Shown one piece after another: positions 15,471 to 24,258 of a stretch of 64,000 bases of DNA. A program made the translations under genes and the position numbers. Numbering within the stretch: the stretch's first letter is position 1; every line of letters starts with the position of its first letter. Location of the stretch: assembly GCF_900206265.1 (NCBI RefSeq), contig NZ_LT907782.1, positions 2,852,001 to 2,916,000 on the forward strand. Direction: 5' to 3'. This DNA is from Nitrosomonas ureae (GTDB lineage: Bacteria; Pseudomonadota; Gammaproteobacteria; Burkholderiales; Nitrosomonadaceae). The notes beneath the pieces were generated by a model that was given only the letters and a program-made list of their open reading frames with translations, did no database searches and was not told the DNA's origin.

Positions 15471-15634
15471 AAACGTTTATAGATATAAAAAGTTTCCTAA
15501 TTTTTATTATCATAGCGACAGTCGGAGGAGGCATACTAAGTAAGTTTACAGAATTAAATTTCTTAGTAGCTTGCTTAATAGTCGGAGGGGCTATTTTTAT
15601 TAATGGTATATTAATAAAAATACTTAAAGATTAG
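15467..15634 (+). CDS. Small two-helix membrane protein, possible immunity protein of the orphan tip
   Basis: The start at ATG 15467 gives 55 residues (MKTFIDIKSFLIFIIIATVG...). Two hydrophobic segments (about 9-24 and 32-50) separated by SKFTELN predict a small inner-membrane hairpin protein. The overlap with the preceding tip fragment suggests it is the matching immunity protein. No family is recognised. Confidence 0.5.
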   Translation: MKTFIDIKSFLIFIIIATVGGGILSKFTELNFLVACLIVGGAIFINGILIKILKD

Positions 15635-15970
15635 AAATTTATTCAGTTTCTGCGATTAGCCTTATATTTTAGTACGAAGATTGAGGACAAGTCTCGAATT
15701 GAGAGTATTGCTATAATTTTTGGTGACTACTTTACCAAAATGCCGTTGTTACTGATAAAGCGCATATGTGCAAATACAATGCCTTTGGATCAGCGGCATA
15801 CGATTGAATATGAACATTTCAACCAATTGTTTGGCAACGGTATTACACTTGCAACTCTCTTAATTCCCTTGTGTTGACAGGCGGCACCAGGAACTTTCCG
15901 CGCTGCATTTTCACTTCAATTACGCTACAAAATTACAAAATTTGGAGCGCATATCGGCCCTAAAAATACC
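15635..15970. other. Non-coding stretch between the rhs cassette and the inverted duplication
   Basis: No gene or clear structure is seen. The segment is AT-rich at its left side and then meets the right copy of the inverted duplication. Confidence 0.5.
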
Positions 15971-16126
15971 GCAATCCCCCCTAAAAGTAGGGCGCGCCCC
16001 ACTGCTTTGGGTGTCGATTCTGGAAAAGTAGGGCAGCTACAAACCAATAGTCATAACGATTTCAGCGATTCCGCCCCACTCGCCCCACTTGCCCCACTCA
16101 AAAAACAGGGGTAGGACTAGAGCAAG
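15971..16126 (+). repeat. Inverted duplication, right copy
   Basis: This is the plus-strand counterpart of 5379-5535. It still reads PPKSRARPTALGVDSGKVG and SAPLAPLAPLKKQG before a stop, but has no start or downstream continuation. It is therefore a gene fragment copied or inverted into place next to the integrase. Confidence 0.85.
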
Positions 16127-16144
16127 AAAATCATGATGCAAAAA

Positions 16145-17377
16145 TCAAATGGATTTTCCAAATAACGGAATGACATCTGCACCTTTTTCTATTGCTTCTA
16201 AATGGTCACTCCACCATGTCATGATTCTTTTCCGTTCCGGTAAATATTCAGCCCGGTTATATGCACCCCGTACTTCATTCTTTTCACCGTGTGCCAATTG
16301 ACGCTCAATGGCATCGGGACTAAATAACCCGGATTCATTCAATGCAGTGGATGCGACAGCCCGGAAACCATGCCCGGTCATTTTGCCTTTATATCCTAAA
16401 CGGTAAAGTGCAAAAAGTAATGTGTTATTGCTGATGGGTTTGTTAGGATTGCGTCCGGGTAACAGGTAACGACTATCACCGGCGATGGTTTTTAATTCAG
16501 TCAGTATGCTCAATGCCTGGCGGGTGAGGGGTACTACATGTTCGTTCCTCATCTTCATTCGTTCACTGGGAACAATCCATAGCGCATTATTTAAATCAAA
16601 CTCTGCCCACAATGCCCTAATCAGTTCGTTGGTGCGCACAAAGGTTAAAGCCAGCAATTGCAATGCAAGCTGTGTTTGCTTATCCCCTATCTTTTCATAG
16701 GTAGCTATTGCTCGTAATAAATTTGGTAACTCTTCAGGTTTGACAGCCGCCTGATTCTTTTTCTTGTGTGGCGTAAGTGCGCCCCTCAAATCAGCAGTAG
16801 GATCACGACTACAACGACCCGTTGCCACGCCATAGCGAAATACCTGACCACACATCCCAAGCACTCTATGCGCCAGGTCATAAGAGCCACGATGTTCAAT
16901 GATACGGATCATGTTGAGTAATTGCGGGGCATCGATCTGACTGATTGGGTACAAACCAATATAGGGGAACACATTCCCTTCGAGTCTGCGTAAAACATCT
17001 TTACTATGACTTGGTACCCATGTATGGGTTTGTTTTGTATACCACTCACGGGCAACAGCTTCAAAGCTATTGGTTGTGGCTTCCTTTGCTTTTTGCTTAT
17101 TGATTTGACGATCAATTGAAGGATCAATATTACTGGATAGTTTTATTCGTTCAGCTTGTGCTAGCTGCCGGGCTTGCTTTAGTCCTACTACAGGATAAAC
17201 ACCCAGCGATAAGGATTTTTCCTTGCCATGAATTTTATAGCGCAACCGCCAATACTTGCGGCCATCTTCATATATCCATAGGTAAAGCCCTTGACCATCA
17301 TGGAGTTTAAGTATTTTCTTACCATTAACTACAGCATTCTTGCATGCCAAGTCTGTCAGTAATTCTTTAATAGCCAT
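16145..17377 (-). CDS. P4-type tyrosine integrase
   Basis: This 410-residue protein has the N-terminal DUF4102-type arm-binding domain (LHDGQGLYLWIYEDGRKYWR, residues about 24-45), a core-binding domain (WYTKQTHTWVPSHSKDV onward) and a catalytic domain. The latter shows Arg in FVRTNELIRALW, His-x-x-Arg in GHGFRAVAS, the second His in LAHGEKNEVRG and the nucleophile Tyr in AYNRAEY. It is the full usual length. The gene points away from tRNA-Ser, and its 5' end lies about 165 bp from the tRNA 3' end, the standard layout for an island integrated into that tRNA. Confidence 0.95.
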   Translation of the reverse strand: MAIKELLTDLACKNAVVNGKKILKLHDGQGLYLWIYEDGRKYWRLRYKIHGKEKSLSLGVYPVVGLKQARQLAQAERIKLSSNIDPSIDRQINKQKAKEATTNSFEAVAREWYTKQTHTWVPSHSKDVLRRLEGNVFPYIGLYPISQIDAPQLLNMIRIIEHRGSYDLAHRVLGMCGQVFRYGVATGRCSRDPTADLRGALTPHKKKNQAAVKPEELPNLLRAIATYEKIGDKQTQLALQLLALTFVRTNELIRALWAEFDLNNALWIVPSERMKMRNEHVVPLTRQALSILTELKTIAGDSRYLLPGRNPNKPISNNTLLFALYRLGYKGKMTGHGFRAVASTALNESGLFSPDAIERQLAHGEKNEVRGAYNRAEYLPERKRIMTWWSDHLEAIEKGADVIPLFGKSI

Positions 17378-17408
17378 AGTGTGGTAACTTTAGGTGTGGT
17401 AAAAATAA

Positions 17409-17434
17409 TTACTACACTTTTTACCACATTTTTT
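17409..17434 (+). repeat. Copy 2 of the 26-bp direct repeat
   Basis: It lies directly upstream of the integrase start, in the integrase promoter and attachment region, and nearly matches 4611-4637. GTGGTAA words on either side (17384-17404) suggest integrase or excisionase binding sites. Confidence 0.5.
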
Positions 17435-17542
17435 GACTGGCTTCTAGCGGATTATTCTGGATTGCTGCGGAGGCAAACTTCTTTTAAATCTGCTTGCTTA
17501 TTGTGTTTCGTGGATTGCTTTGGATTTATGCGGAAGGGGATG

Positions 17543-17634
17543 TGGCGGAGAAGGCGGGATTCGAACCCGCGGTACGGTTTAAACCGTACACACGCTTTCC
17601 AGGCGTGCACCTTCAGCCACTCGGTCACTTCTCC
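17543..17634 (-). tRNA. tRNA-Ser(GGA)
   Basis: On the minus strand, the 7-bp acceptor GGAGAAG/CTTCTCC, D-arm ACCGAGTGGC, anticodon loop CTGGAAA with anticodon GGA, long variable arm GTACGGTTTAAACCGTAC typical of serine tRNAs, T-arm with TTCGAAT, discriminator G and encoded CCA are all present. The length is 92 nt. It is the probable attachment gene of the neighbouring integrase. Confidence 0.97.
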
Positions 17635-17723
17635 GGGGTGTTAGCAAACAGGGGGCAAAGAATAAACCAGTTCTTGGTTTCGGGCAAATTTGTTTTGTGC
17701 TGAGTAGATTTGAAGAAATTCAT

Positions 17724-18191
17724 TTAGTCCAAATATTTCCAATTGGAGAAAGTGGCGCCTTGTCCAATTGCCGTGCCGTCAGGTTTGTGTATATTCCAAA
17801 TGATGGCTTGATCAACCAGAAAACGTTCTCCTTCGCTGGAAATTCTTATACCGCTATAATTGGAAATATAACCTTGTATTTTAGCTTGTTGCAGCATGCG
17901 CGCACGTTCTTCACGGCTGGGTGACTCGGCTGTGAAGCGTGAGGGTGTTCGTATGAATTGCTGCCAATCCATGGCCCATAAATTAAGGGCTGCCTGATTA
18001 CCGTAATTTAATATGGGATCAGCTTCCGTGCCATGGGATGCTACAATAAACGCGCTGTTGAACAGTCGCTCGGCTTGTGTCAGCGGTGTACCGCTACGAT
18101 CCATTAGCTCCAGCTTGATCCAGTCAGCATAGCTGTCGAGGAGATATTGGCACCATTCTATAACGCTCGGATTAGTCCAGTAGGTTTGCAT
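17724..18191 (-). CDS. MEKHLA-domain protein
   Basis: A 155-residue soluble protein covering one MEKHLA domain, a PAS-like fold. Diagnostic pieces are LFNSAFIVASHGTEADPILN, YGNQAALNLWAMDW and TPSRFTAESPSREERARML, then GYISNYSGIRISSEG. PAS-like domains sense small ligands or redox state, but stand-alone bacterial members have no established role. It is alone, between tRNA-Ser and nadB, on the same strand as nadB but about 100 bp after it. Confidence 0.85.
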   Translation of the reverse strand: MQTYWTNPSVIEWCQYLLDSYADWIKLELMDRSGTPLTQAERLFNSAFIVASHGTEADPILNYGNQAALNLWAMDWQQFIRTPSRFTAESPSREERARMLQQAKIQGYISNYSGIRISSEGERFLVDQAIIWNIHKPDGTAIGQGATFSNWKYLD

Positions 18192-18290
18192 TGCTCGTGA
18201 AAGGGTAGATAAAAAAGGTTATATGAGTGTAACGCACACGATTGTGAAACGACAACTGCGCAGATCGAATGATTTCAGGCTTCATTGGGG

Positions 18291-19889
18291 TTACCTAATT
18301 TCTCTTTTTAGCACTGTATTTTCTGCAAGTGGTAATGTATCAGGATAATCCTTGCTGTAGTGCAATCCCCGGCTTTCGTGACGTTGCAATGCGCACCGCA
18401 CAATCAGATCAGCGCTATCGACTAGATTGCGTAATTCCAGTAAATCGCTGGTGACACGGAAGTTGGTATAGTATTCATTGATTTCTTCACGCAGTAGCTC
18501 GATTCTGTGTTGTGCGCGCTGCAATCTTTTTGTGGTACGCACGATGCCAACATAATTCCACATAAAACGGCGTAATTCATCCCAGTTATGTGCAATCACG
18601 ATTTCTTCATCGGCGTCTGTGACACGGCTTTCATCCCAATCCGGAAGTTTTGGTAATTCATTTGTGGGTTGATTGATAATGTCGCTTCCTGCAGTCTGAG
18701 CCAGCACTAAACATTCCAGGAGGGAATTGCTGGCTAAACGGTTGGCACCATGTAATCCAGTGTGCGCGGTTTCTCCGATAGCGTATAGGTTGCTCAAATC
18801 GGTCTTGCCATGATTGTCGGTGATTACGCCCCCGCAAGTGTAGTGAGCGGCAGGAACCACGGGGATTGGTTCTTTGGTAATATCGATACCCAGTTTCAGA
18901 CAGCGGGCATAAATTGTTGGAAAATGCGCTTTTAAAAAATTTTCGGGTTTGTGTGATATATCTAAGTAAACACAATCCAGTCCTCTTTTTTTCATTTCAA
19001 AGTCAATAGCACGAGCCACAATATCACGCGGAGCAAGTTCGCCGCGCTGATCGTGCCATAACATGAAACGTTCGCCATTGGGAAGTTTTAATAACCCACC
19101 TTCACCACGAACAGCTTCACTGATTAAAAAAGATTTTGCGTGAGGATGATAAAGGCAGGTTGGATGAAATTGAATGAATTCCATGTTGGCAATTCGGCAG
19201 CCCGCCCGCCAACCCATTGCAATACCATCACCGGTGGCTGTATCGGGATTGGTAGTGTAGAGATAAACTTTACTGGCCCCCCCAGTTGCCAGCACGGTAT
19301 TTTGTGCAGCAAAGCTTAGTACTTTATCTTTTTTCTTATCAAGAATGTATGCACCAATACATCGTTTATTTCGGTCTTTTGTGGAATCAGTTAATCTATC
19401 ATCGGTTATCAGATCGATAGCGATATGATGCTCTAGGACAGTAATATTCGGATGCAATCGTATTTTTTGAATTAGCGCTTGTTGGACGGCTTTACCAGTA
19501 GCGTCGCCACTGTGAATGATGCGCCGTGTGCTATGGCCTCCTTCTTGAGTTAAGTGATAGCCGGTTTCGCTTGTTTGGTCGTAGGTAAAGATTACTCCTT
19601 GATCGATCAACCAATGAATCGCATCAGCTGCATTTTCGGTTACGAAGCGTGTGATGCCTTCATCACATAAACCACTTCCGGCAATTAAAGTATCTTGAAC
19701 GTGTTGTGACGGGGAGTCTTCATTTGAGAGCGCCGCTGCTATACCGCCTTGTGCCCATGAACTGGCCCCAGATTCGGCAGCTTGTTTGGTTACAATGCAA
19801 ACCTTCTGGTACTGCGCTAAATGCAGCGCTAGTGAAAATCCGGCTAATCCGCTACCGATAATGAGCGTATCGTAATTATTGTCAGTCAT
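18291..19889 (-). CDS. nadB: L-aspartate oxidase
   Basis: A 532-residue flavoprotein. The N-terminal FAD-binding motif is [16 protein letters not shown]. The substrate and catalytic region includes [28 protein letters not shown] and [12 protein letters not shown]. The second FAD segment is [20 protein letters not shown] with SLLECLV. The C-terminal helical domain includes [11 protein letters not shown] and ESRGLHY. It oxidises L-aspartate to iminoaspartate, the first step of de novo NAD synthesis, with NadA as the next enzyme (not in this window). The length fits the family. It is transcribed divergently from rpoE. Confidence 0.97.
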   Translation of the reverse strand: MTDNNYDTLIIGSGLAGFSLALHLAQYQKVCIVTKQAAESGASSWAQGGIAAALSNEDSPSQHVQDTLIAGSGLCDEGITRFVTENAADAIHWLIDQGVIFTYDQTSETGYHLTQEGGHSTRRIIHSGDATGKAVQQALIQKIRLHPNITVLEHHIAIDLITDDRLTDSTKDRNKRCIGAYILDKKKDKVLSFAAQNTVLATGGASKVYLYTTNPDTATGDGIAMGWRAGCRIANMEFIQFHPTCLYHPHAKSFLISEAVRGEGGLLKLPNGERFMLWHDQRGELAPRDIVARAIDFEMKKRGLDCVYLDISHKPENFLKAHFPTIYARCLKLGIDITKEPIPVVPAAHYTCGGVITDNHGKTDLSNLYAIGETAHTGLHGANRLASNSLLECLVLAQTAGSDIINQPTNELPKLPDWDESRVTDADEEIVIAHNWDELRRFMWNYVGIVRTTKRLQRAQHRIELLREEINEYYTNFRVTSDLLELRNLVDSADLIVRCALQRHESRGLHYSKDYPDTLPLAENTVLKREIR

Positions 19890-20119
19890 TAAGCTGGTCT
19901 TTATTTTTATGATTAGTAAATTGAATAATAACAGACTCAGAATGCCTCAACCTAGATACATTCGGCTTAGTTTCATAGATTATGCTCAATCACAAATAGT
20001 GAACTATAGTGAACTAATCAGTAGGGTTAAGTGTCTTTTAATGCGATAGATATGGAATTACATAGTTCCCGAGATTCATTTGGATAGGTATACTTATTCA
20101 TTTGTGTCATTATGGCGCC

Positions 20120-20125
20120 TATAAT
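20120..20125 (+). promoter_or_regulatory. Candidate -10 box of the rpoE operon
   Basis: A perfect TATAAT lies 53 bp before the rpoE start. A weak TTCATT sits 17 bp upstream as a possible -35. No clear sigma-E type promoter (GGAACTT / TCTGA) was found nearby, although that operon is autoregulated in many relatives. Confidence 0.4.
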
Positions 20126-20177
20126 GGAACAAGAATAAGTCTAAATTCATTTAAAATGCTCAGGGATATCAAGTTGT

Positions 20178-20777
20178 ATGGGTGATCGGGAAATCGATCA
20201 GCAGTTAGTAGAACGAGTTCAAAGCGGGGATAAGCAGGCATTTGATCTGCTGGTGATTAAGTATCAGCGCAAGTTGGCTCGTTTGTTGTCGCAATTTATA
20301 CGCGATTCCGCTGAGGTTGAGGATGTTACGCAGGAAGCGTTTATTAAAGCATATCGAGCATTATCTTCATTTCGCGGAGATAGTGCTTTCTATACGTGGT
20401 TATATCGTATCGGTATTAATACTGCAAAAAATTTCTTGGTATCTCAAGGGCGGAAATTACCAACTTTGCAAGGTTTCGATAATGAAGATGCAGAAGACTT
20501 TGAAGATGGTGGTTTGCTAAAGGAAATGAATACACCGGAGAGTGAACTGATGAGTCAGGAAATTGCTCAAACGGTTAATCAGACATTGGATTCATTGCCG
20601 GAAGAATTGCGTACGGCGATTGTTTTAAGGGAGATTGATGGGTTAAGTTATGAAGAAATTGCCAATATCATGAATTGCCCTATTGGAACTGTACGGTCGC
20701 GAATATTTCGTGCACGTGAAGCGATTTCAGAACAATTACGCCCTTTGTTAGGGACAAGTAAAGATAAGAGGTGGTAA
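20178..20777 (+). CDS. rpoE: RNA polymerase sigma-E factor (AlgU/RpoE type)
   Basis: A 199-residue ECF sigma factor. Region 2 (AFDLLVIKYQRKLARLLSQF, with DVTQEAFIKAYRAL and FYTWLYRIGINTAKN) binds core polymerase and the -10 element. Region 4 (LPEELRTAIVLREIDGLSYE, then EIANIMNCPIGTVRSRIFRA) binds the -35 element. It directs the envelope-stress response and is held inactive by RseA, encoded next. The gene order rpoE-rseA-rseB-degQ is the conserved stress operon. The GTG start of rseA lies two bases after this stop. Confidence 0.97.
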   Translation: MGDREIDQQLVERVQSGDKQAFDLLVIKYQRKLARLLSQFIRDSAEVEDVTQEAFIKAYRALSSFRGDSAFYTWLYRIGINTAKNFLVSQGRKLPTLQGFDNEDAEDFEDGGLLKEMNTPESELMSQEIAQTVNQTLDSLPEELRTAIVLREIDGLSYEEIANIMNCPIGTVRSRIFRAREAISEQLRPLLGTSKDKRW

Positions 20778-20778
20778 T

Positions 20779-21327
20779 GTGAAAAGTAAAGTATCTGCAT
20801 TGATGGATGATGAGCTTGATCAACAGGATGTTACCCATATTATTGAAGCTATCAGAAAAGATAATGATTTACAGAATGAATGGAGATCTTATCATTTGAT
20901 TGGCGATACACTCCGAAAGTCATCCCGATTATCCATGAATATATCTTCCAGAGTCAGTCAAAAATTAATAACCGAACCTACAGTACTTTCTTCCAATGTA
21001 ACAACTGCAATCCAAAAACAGAAATATAAAGTATTTACGCTCGCAGCTGCTGCTTCTGTTGTTGCAATGATTTCTGCGGGTCTAATTATGAATAATTTGT
21101 ATAAACCGCAGCAAATAATGATTGCTGAGCAATCGAACCAGGAGAATAGTCTAACTGCCGCTCCCATTATGGTTTCATCCCCACCTTTAATCCATAATTA
21201 TTCACATCCGCCGGTTGAAATTAATGATTATTTGTTCGTGCATAGAGAATTTTCTCCAGGAATTACGATGCGAGGGCAAGCGAGCAATATTCATAACGTT
21301 GAATATCACGAAAGATATGGTAGATGA
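20779..21327 (+). CDS. rseA: Anti-sigma-E factor
   Basis: A 182-residue single-pass membrane protein. The N-terminal cytoplasmic domain (KVSALMDDELDQQDVTHIIE, then LQNEWRSYHLIGDTLR) matches RseA/MucA and clamps the sigma factor. One membrane helix (about 92-110: VFTLAAAASVVAMISAGLIM) precedes a short periplasmic domain. Translation starts at GTG 20779. Regulated proteolysis of this protein releases sigma-E. The end overlaps rseB by ATGA. Confidence 0.93.
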   Translation: MKSKVSALMDDELDQQDVTHIIEAIRKDNDLQNEWRSYHLIGDTLRKSSRLSMNISSRVSQKLITEPTVLSSNVTTAIQKQKYKVFTLAAAASVVAMISAGLIMNNLYKPQQIMIAEQSNQENSLTAAPIMVSSPPLIHNYSHPPVEINDYLFVHREFSPGITMRGQASNIHNVEYHERYGR

Positions 21328-22310
21328 TTAGTCGCAGTATTATCTCGTTGTTATGTTTTTTAGCATTTGGTATTCAAGTTGTACTAGCACAGGAGTTGCC
21401 TCCTTCGTCTGAAGATGCCCTTGAGTGGTTGAAAAAAATGGCCGAAGCTCCTCGTCGGCATAACTATTCCGGAGTATTCATTTATTATGCGGATAGTCAT
21501 ATAGAGACATCACGCATTGTTCATAAAAATGATCAAGCTGGCGAACATGAAAGAATTGAAGTTTTAGATGGATCGCCACGAATAGTTTTGCGTACTAACG
21601 ATGAAATGAAATGTTATTTGCCAGAAAGCAAAAAAATATATACCGAGAAACGTTGGTTTCGAAAATTTTTCCCGGATATTCTTCCGCAGCCATTTGGTAA
21701 CATTGATGAGAATTATTATATCAAAGAGGTCAAACGTGAACGTATAATCAATCATGAAAGTCAGATCATTTCCTTGATACCAAGGGATTCTTTACGTCAT
21801 GGTCATCAATTCTGGATAGATACCAAAACGGGTTTGCTATTAAAAAGTGCTATCATGGACGGCAGTCAGATTATTGAACAATTTGCATTTGCACAGCTAG
21901 AAATTGACGGAGAAATTCAATCCGATTTATTGAAATCTAATTCATTCATGACGCAAGATGATTGGAAGGTAACCAATCTATTGACTTCTGTCATCGGTGA
22001 AGGTGAACTAGAATGGAAGATCAATAACTTACCTTCAGGTTTTAGAAAATTAGTTGGAATGAAGCGTAATTTGACTGAGAAACCAGTGTTTGTGGATCAT
22101 ATTGCCTTATCCGATGGACTTGCAACAGTATCTGTATTTATTGAGTCTATGGGAGAAGATACACCAACGCCTACATCTGGTTTCTTTACAGATCGGGGGG
22201 CAATCAATATCTATGTGCGCGTGCTGGAGGGCAATAAAATAACTACAATAGGTGAGGCACCAATGGAAACCATAAAACTAATCGGCGATTCTGTTATCAA
22301 GGTTAATTAA
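21324..22310 (+). CDS. rseB: Sigma-E regulatory protein RseB/MucB
   Basis: A 328-residue periplasmic protein with signal peptide (cleavage after about residue 22, VLAQ). The large N-terminal domain (ALEWLKKMAEAPRRHNYSGV, FIYYADSHIETSRIVHK) has the LolA-like fold of RseB. The C-terminal domain (LPSGFRKLVGMKRN, HIALSDGLATVSVFIE) contacts RseA. It protects RseA from cleavage until lipopolysaccharide or misfolded porins bind. The length matches the family, and it lies in the expected operon position. Confidence 0.95.
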   Translation: MISRSIISLLCFLAFGIQVVLAQELPPSSEDALEWLKKMAEAPRRHNYSGVFIYYADSHIETSRIVHKNDQAGEHERIEVLDGSPRIVLRTNDEMKCYLPESKKIYTEKRWFRKFFPDILPQPFGNIDENYYIKEVKRERIINHESQIISLIPRDSLRHGHQFWIDTKTGLLLKSAIMDGSQIIEQFAFAQLEIDGEIQSDLLKSNSFMTQDDWKVTNLLTSVIGEGELEWKINNLPSGFRKLVGMKRNLTEKPVFVDHIALSDGLATVSVFIESMGEDTPTPTSGFFTDRGAINIYVRVLEGNKITTIGEAPMETIKLIGDSVIKVN

Positions 22311-22417
22311 GTTATTTATATATTTTACTATTCCTTATCAGAAGCATAACCTCAAAAATATTTATTTAACTTCATGATTCAAAAATTAATATTTATACAA
22401 AACTATGATCGTTAATC

Positions 22418-23884
22418 ATGTATATCAGTAGTTATTTTTTACATAAGCGTACAGTAAGGATAAGAAGTATGTTTCAATTAATAATAATTCCATTTATTTT
22501 GCTTTCATCGGTAACATTTGTTCAAGCCACCGAACTGCCTGATTTTACCGGGCTAGTAGAGAAACATGGTGTTGCGGTAGTGAATATCAGTGCTGTACAG
22601 AGCTTAAATGTAATGAATAATCAGATAATTCCTGAAATACCAGGAATCCCAGAGAACTCACCATTTTATGATTTTTTTAGAAGACATATACAGCCTTTCC
22701 CCGGCCCAAGAAAGTCTGAACCTAAGTCGCTGGGATCAGGTTTTATTATTAGTTCGGATGGTTATATTCTGACGAATGCGCATGTGGTTGAAACTGCTGA
22801 TGAGATAACCGTAAAGCTTAATGATAAAAGAGAGTTTGTCGCTGAAATTATTGGTACCGATCGTAAGACCGATATTGCACTGATTAAAATTAGTGCTACT
22901 GATTTGCCTGTAGTTACACAAGGAAACCCGGAGAATCTTAAGGTGGGTGAGTGGGTGATTGCAATCGGTTCTCCATTTGGTTTTGAGCATAGCGTCACTG
23001 CGGGTATTGTGAGTGCTAAAGGACGTTCTTTGGCGCAGGAAAATTATGTTCCATTTATACAAACTGATGTTGCAATTAACCCAGGAAATTCAGGTGGGCC
23101 ATTGTTTAACATGAAAGGTGAAGTGGTTGGAATTAATTCTCAAATTTATAGCCGCACGGGCGGATTCATGGGATTGTCTTTTGCTATACCGATCAATGTT
23201 GCCACTGAGATTGCTGATCAGCTAAAGACTAGTGGTAAAGTAAGCCGAGGAAGAATTGGTGTAATGATTCAAGAAGTAACTAAAGAGTTGGCGGAATCTT
23301 TTGGATTAACGGATAGTAGAGGAGCCTTAGTCGTTTCTATTGAAAAGGATGGCCCGGCGGGGAAAGCCGGGGTTCAAGCTCGTGATATTATTTTGAAGTT
23401 CGATGAAAAGGAGGTTTTAACATCTTCAGATTTACCCCGCATCGTGGGCAATACTAAACCAGGTTCAAAAGCAACTATTCAAATTTGGCGAGATGGTGCT
23501 TTAAGAACAATTAAGGTCGAAGTTGGAGAAACACCTTCTGATGAGGGAGCAGAAAGCCGCAAACTTAAGCAAAGCAAAAAACCGGATACTTCTAATCGTC
23601 TTGGGTTGGCATTAAGTGAAGTTACCGATGAGCAAAAGAAACAGCTGGAGATTGCCAATGGTTTGCTGGTTGAAGACATGCAATCTGGTATTGCCAGTCG
23701 TTCAGGAATCCGTATAGGGGACATTATCCTGGGATTTAACAGTAAAGACGTAAAAAGTGTCGCGCAGTTTAATGAACTGCTCAATCAAGTTAAAAGTGGA
23801 AAAAACATTGCTTTACTTGTAAAAAGAGGGGATATCACAACTTTTATTACGATGAAACTCTCCGATGATGAAAAAGAGAATTGA
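22418..23884 (+). CDS. degQ: Periplasmic Do-like serine protease
   Basis: A 488-residue protein with signal peptide (residues about 1-40, ending near VQATE). If translation starts at ATG 22469 (MFQLIIIPFILLS) the signal is shorter and more typical. The trypsin-like domain shows His in TNAHVVETAD, Asp in DRKTDIALIKI and Ser in INPGNSGGPLFN. Two PDZ domains follow (about 285-375 and 395-480, with IGVMIQEVTKELAESFG and GLALSEVTDEQKKQLEI). It degrades or refolds damaged envelope proteins. MucD/DegP/DegQ assignments are hard to separate, but the position after rseB favours the MucD-like member. A 107-bp gap after rseB may hold its own promoter. Confidence 0.94.
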   Translation: MYISSYFLHKRTVRIRSMFQLIIIPFILLSSVTFVQATELPDFTGLVEKHGVAVVNISAVQSLNVMNNQIIPEIPGIPENSPFYDFFRRHIQPFPGPRKSEPKSLGSGFIISSDGYILTNAHVVETADEITVKLNDKREFVAEIIGTDRKTDIALIKISATDLPVVTQGNPENLKVGEWVIAIGSPFGFEHSVTAGIVSAKGRSLAQENYVPFIQTDVAINPGNSGGPLFNMKGEVVGINSQIYSRTGGFMGLSFAIPINVATEIADQLKTSGKVSRGRIGVMIQEVTKELAESFGLTDSRGALVVSIEKDGPAGKAGVQARDIILKFDEKEVLTSSDLPRIVGNTKPGSKATIQIWRDGALRTIKVEVGETPSDEGAESRKLKQSKKPDTSNRLGLALSEVTDEQKKQLEIANGLLVEDMQSGIASRSGIRIGDIILGFNSKDVKSVAQFNELLNQVKSGKNIALLVKRGDITTFITMKLSDDEKEN

Positions 23885-24158
23885 GTCTAACTCTTTTCAC
23901 CCTGATCAAATACGGGAACTGCTCATCTATGGCCGCGAAAATTGTCATCTTTGCCAAGATATGATACTTGCGTTGCAGAATTTGCAGCAGCAGCTATCAT
24001 TCGATTTCAAGGTTGTTGATATTGATTCCGATCCAGAACTGGTTGCACGCTATGGAGAAAAAATTCCGGTATTGATTTCACCACTTACCAATCAAGTGAT
24101 TTGTCATTATTTTCTTGATTTAGCAGCTTTAGATGATTATCTTGGTAAATTTCGTTAG
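23865..24158 (+). CDS. Glutaredoxin-like thioredoxin-fold protein (DUF836 type)
   Basis: A 97-residue protein overlapping the end of the protease gene by 20 bases. The redox-type motif is CHLC in LLIYGRENCHLCQDMI, followed by VVDIDSDPELVARYGEKIPV with the conserved cis-proline (IPV). It matches the small glutaredoxin family encoded between mucD and lepA in many betaproteobacteria. The redox partner is not known. Start candidates at 23865 and 23868 are adjacent ATGs. Confidence 0.88.
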   Translation: MMKKRIESNSFHPDQIRELLIYGRENCHLCQDMILALQNLQQQLSFDFKVVDIDSDPELVARYGEKIPVLISPLTNQVICHYFLDLAALDDYLGKFR

Positions 24159-24258
24159 AATGCTGCCTCTTTAATTGCCATATAATTTAAGTTTTCAGCT
24201 TGGCTGGTGAGTTTTTAGCGCTCTGTTGGAAATATACACCTCTATCTTTGACATCCTG

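Noticed and set aside
17543..17634. Duplicate of the tRNA-Ser 3' end as the far island boundary
   Set aside because: I looked for GGCGGAGAAGGCGGGATTCG elsewhere in the left part and did not find it, so the classical attachment copy is not claimed.
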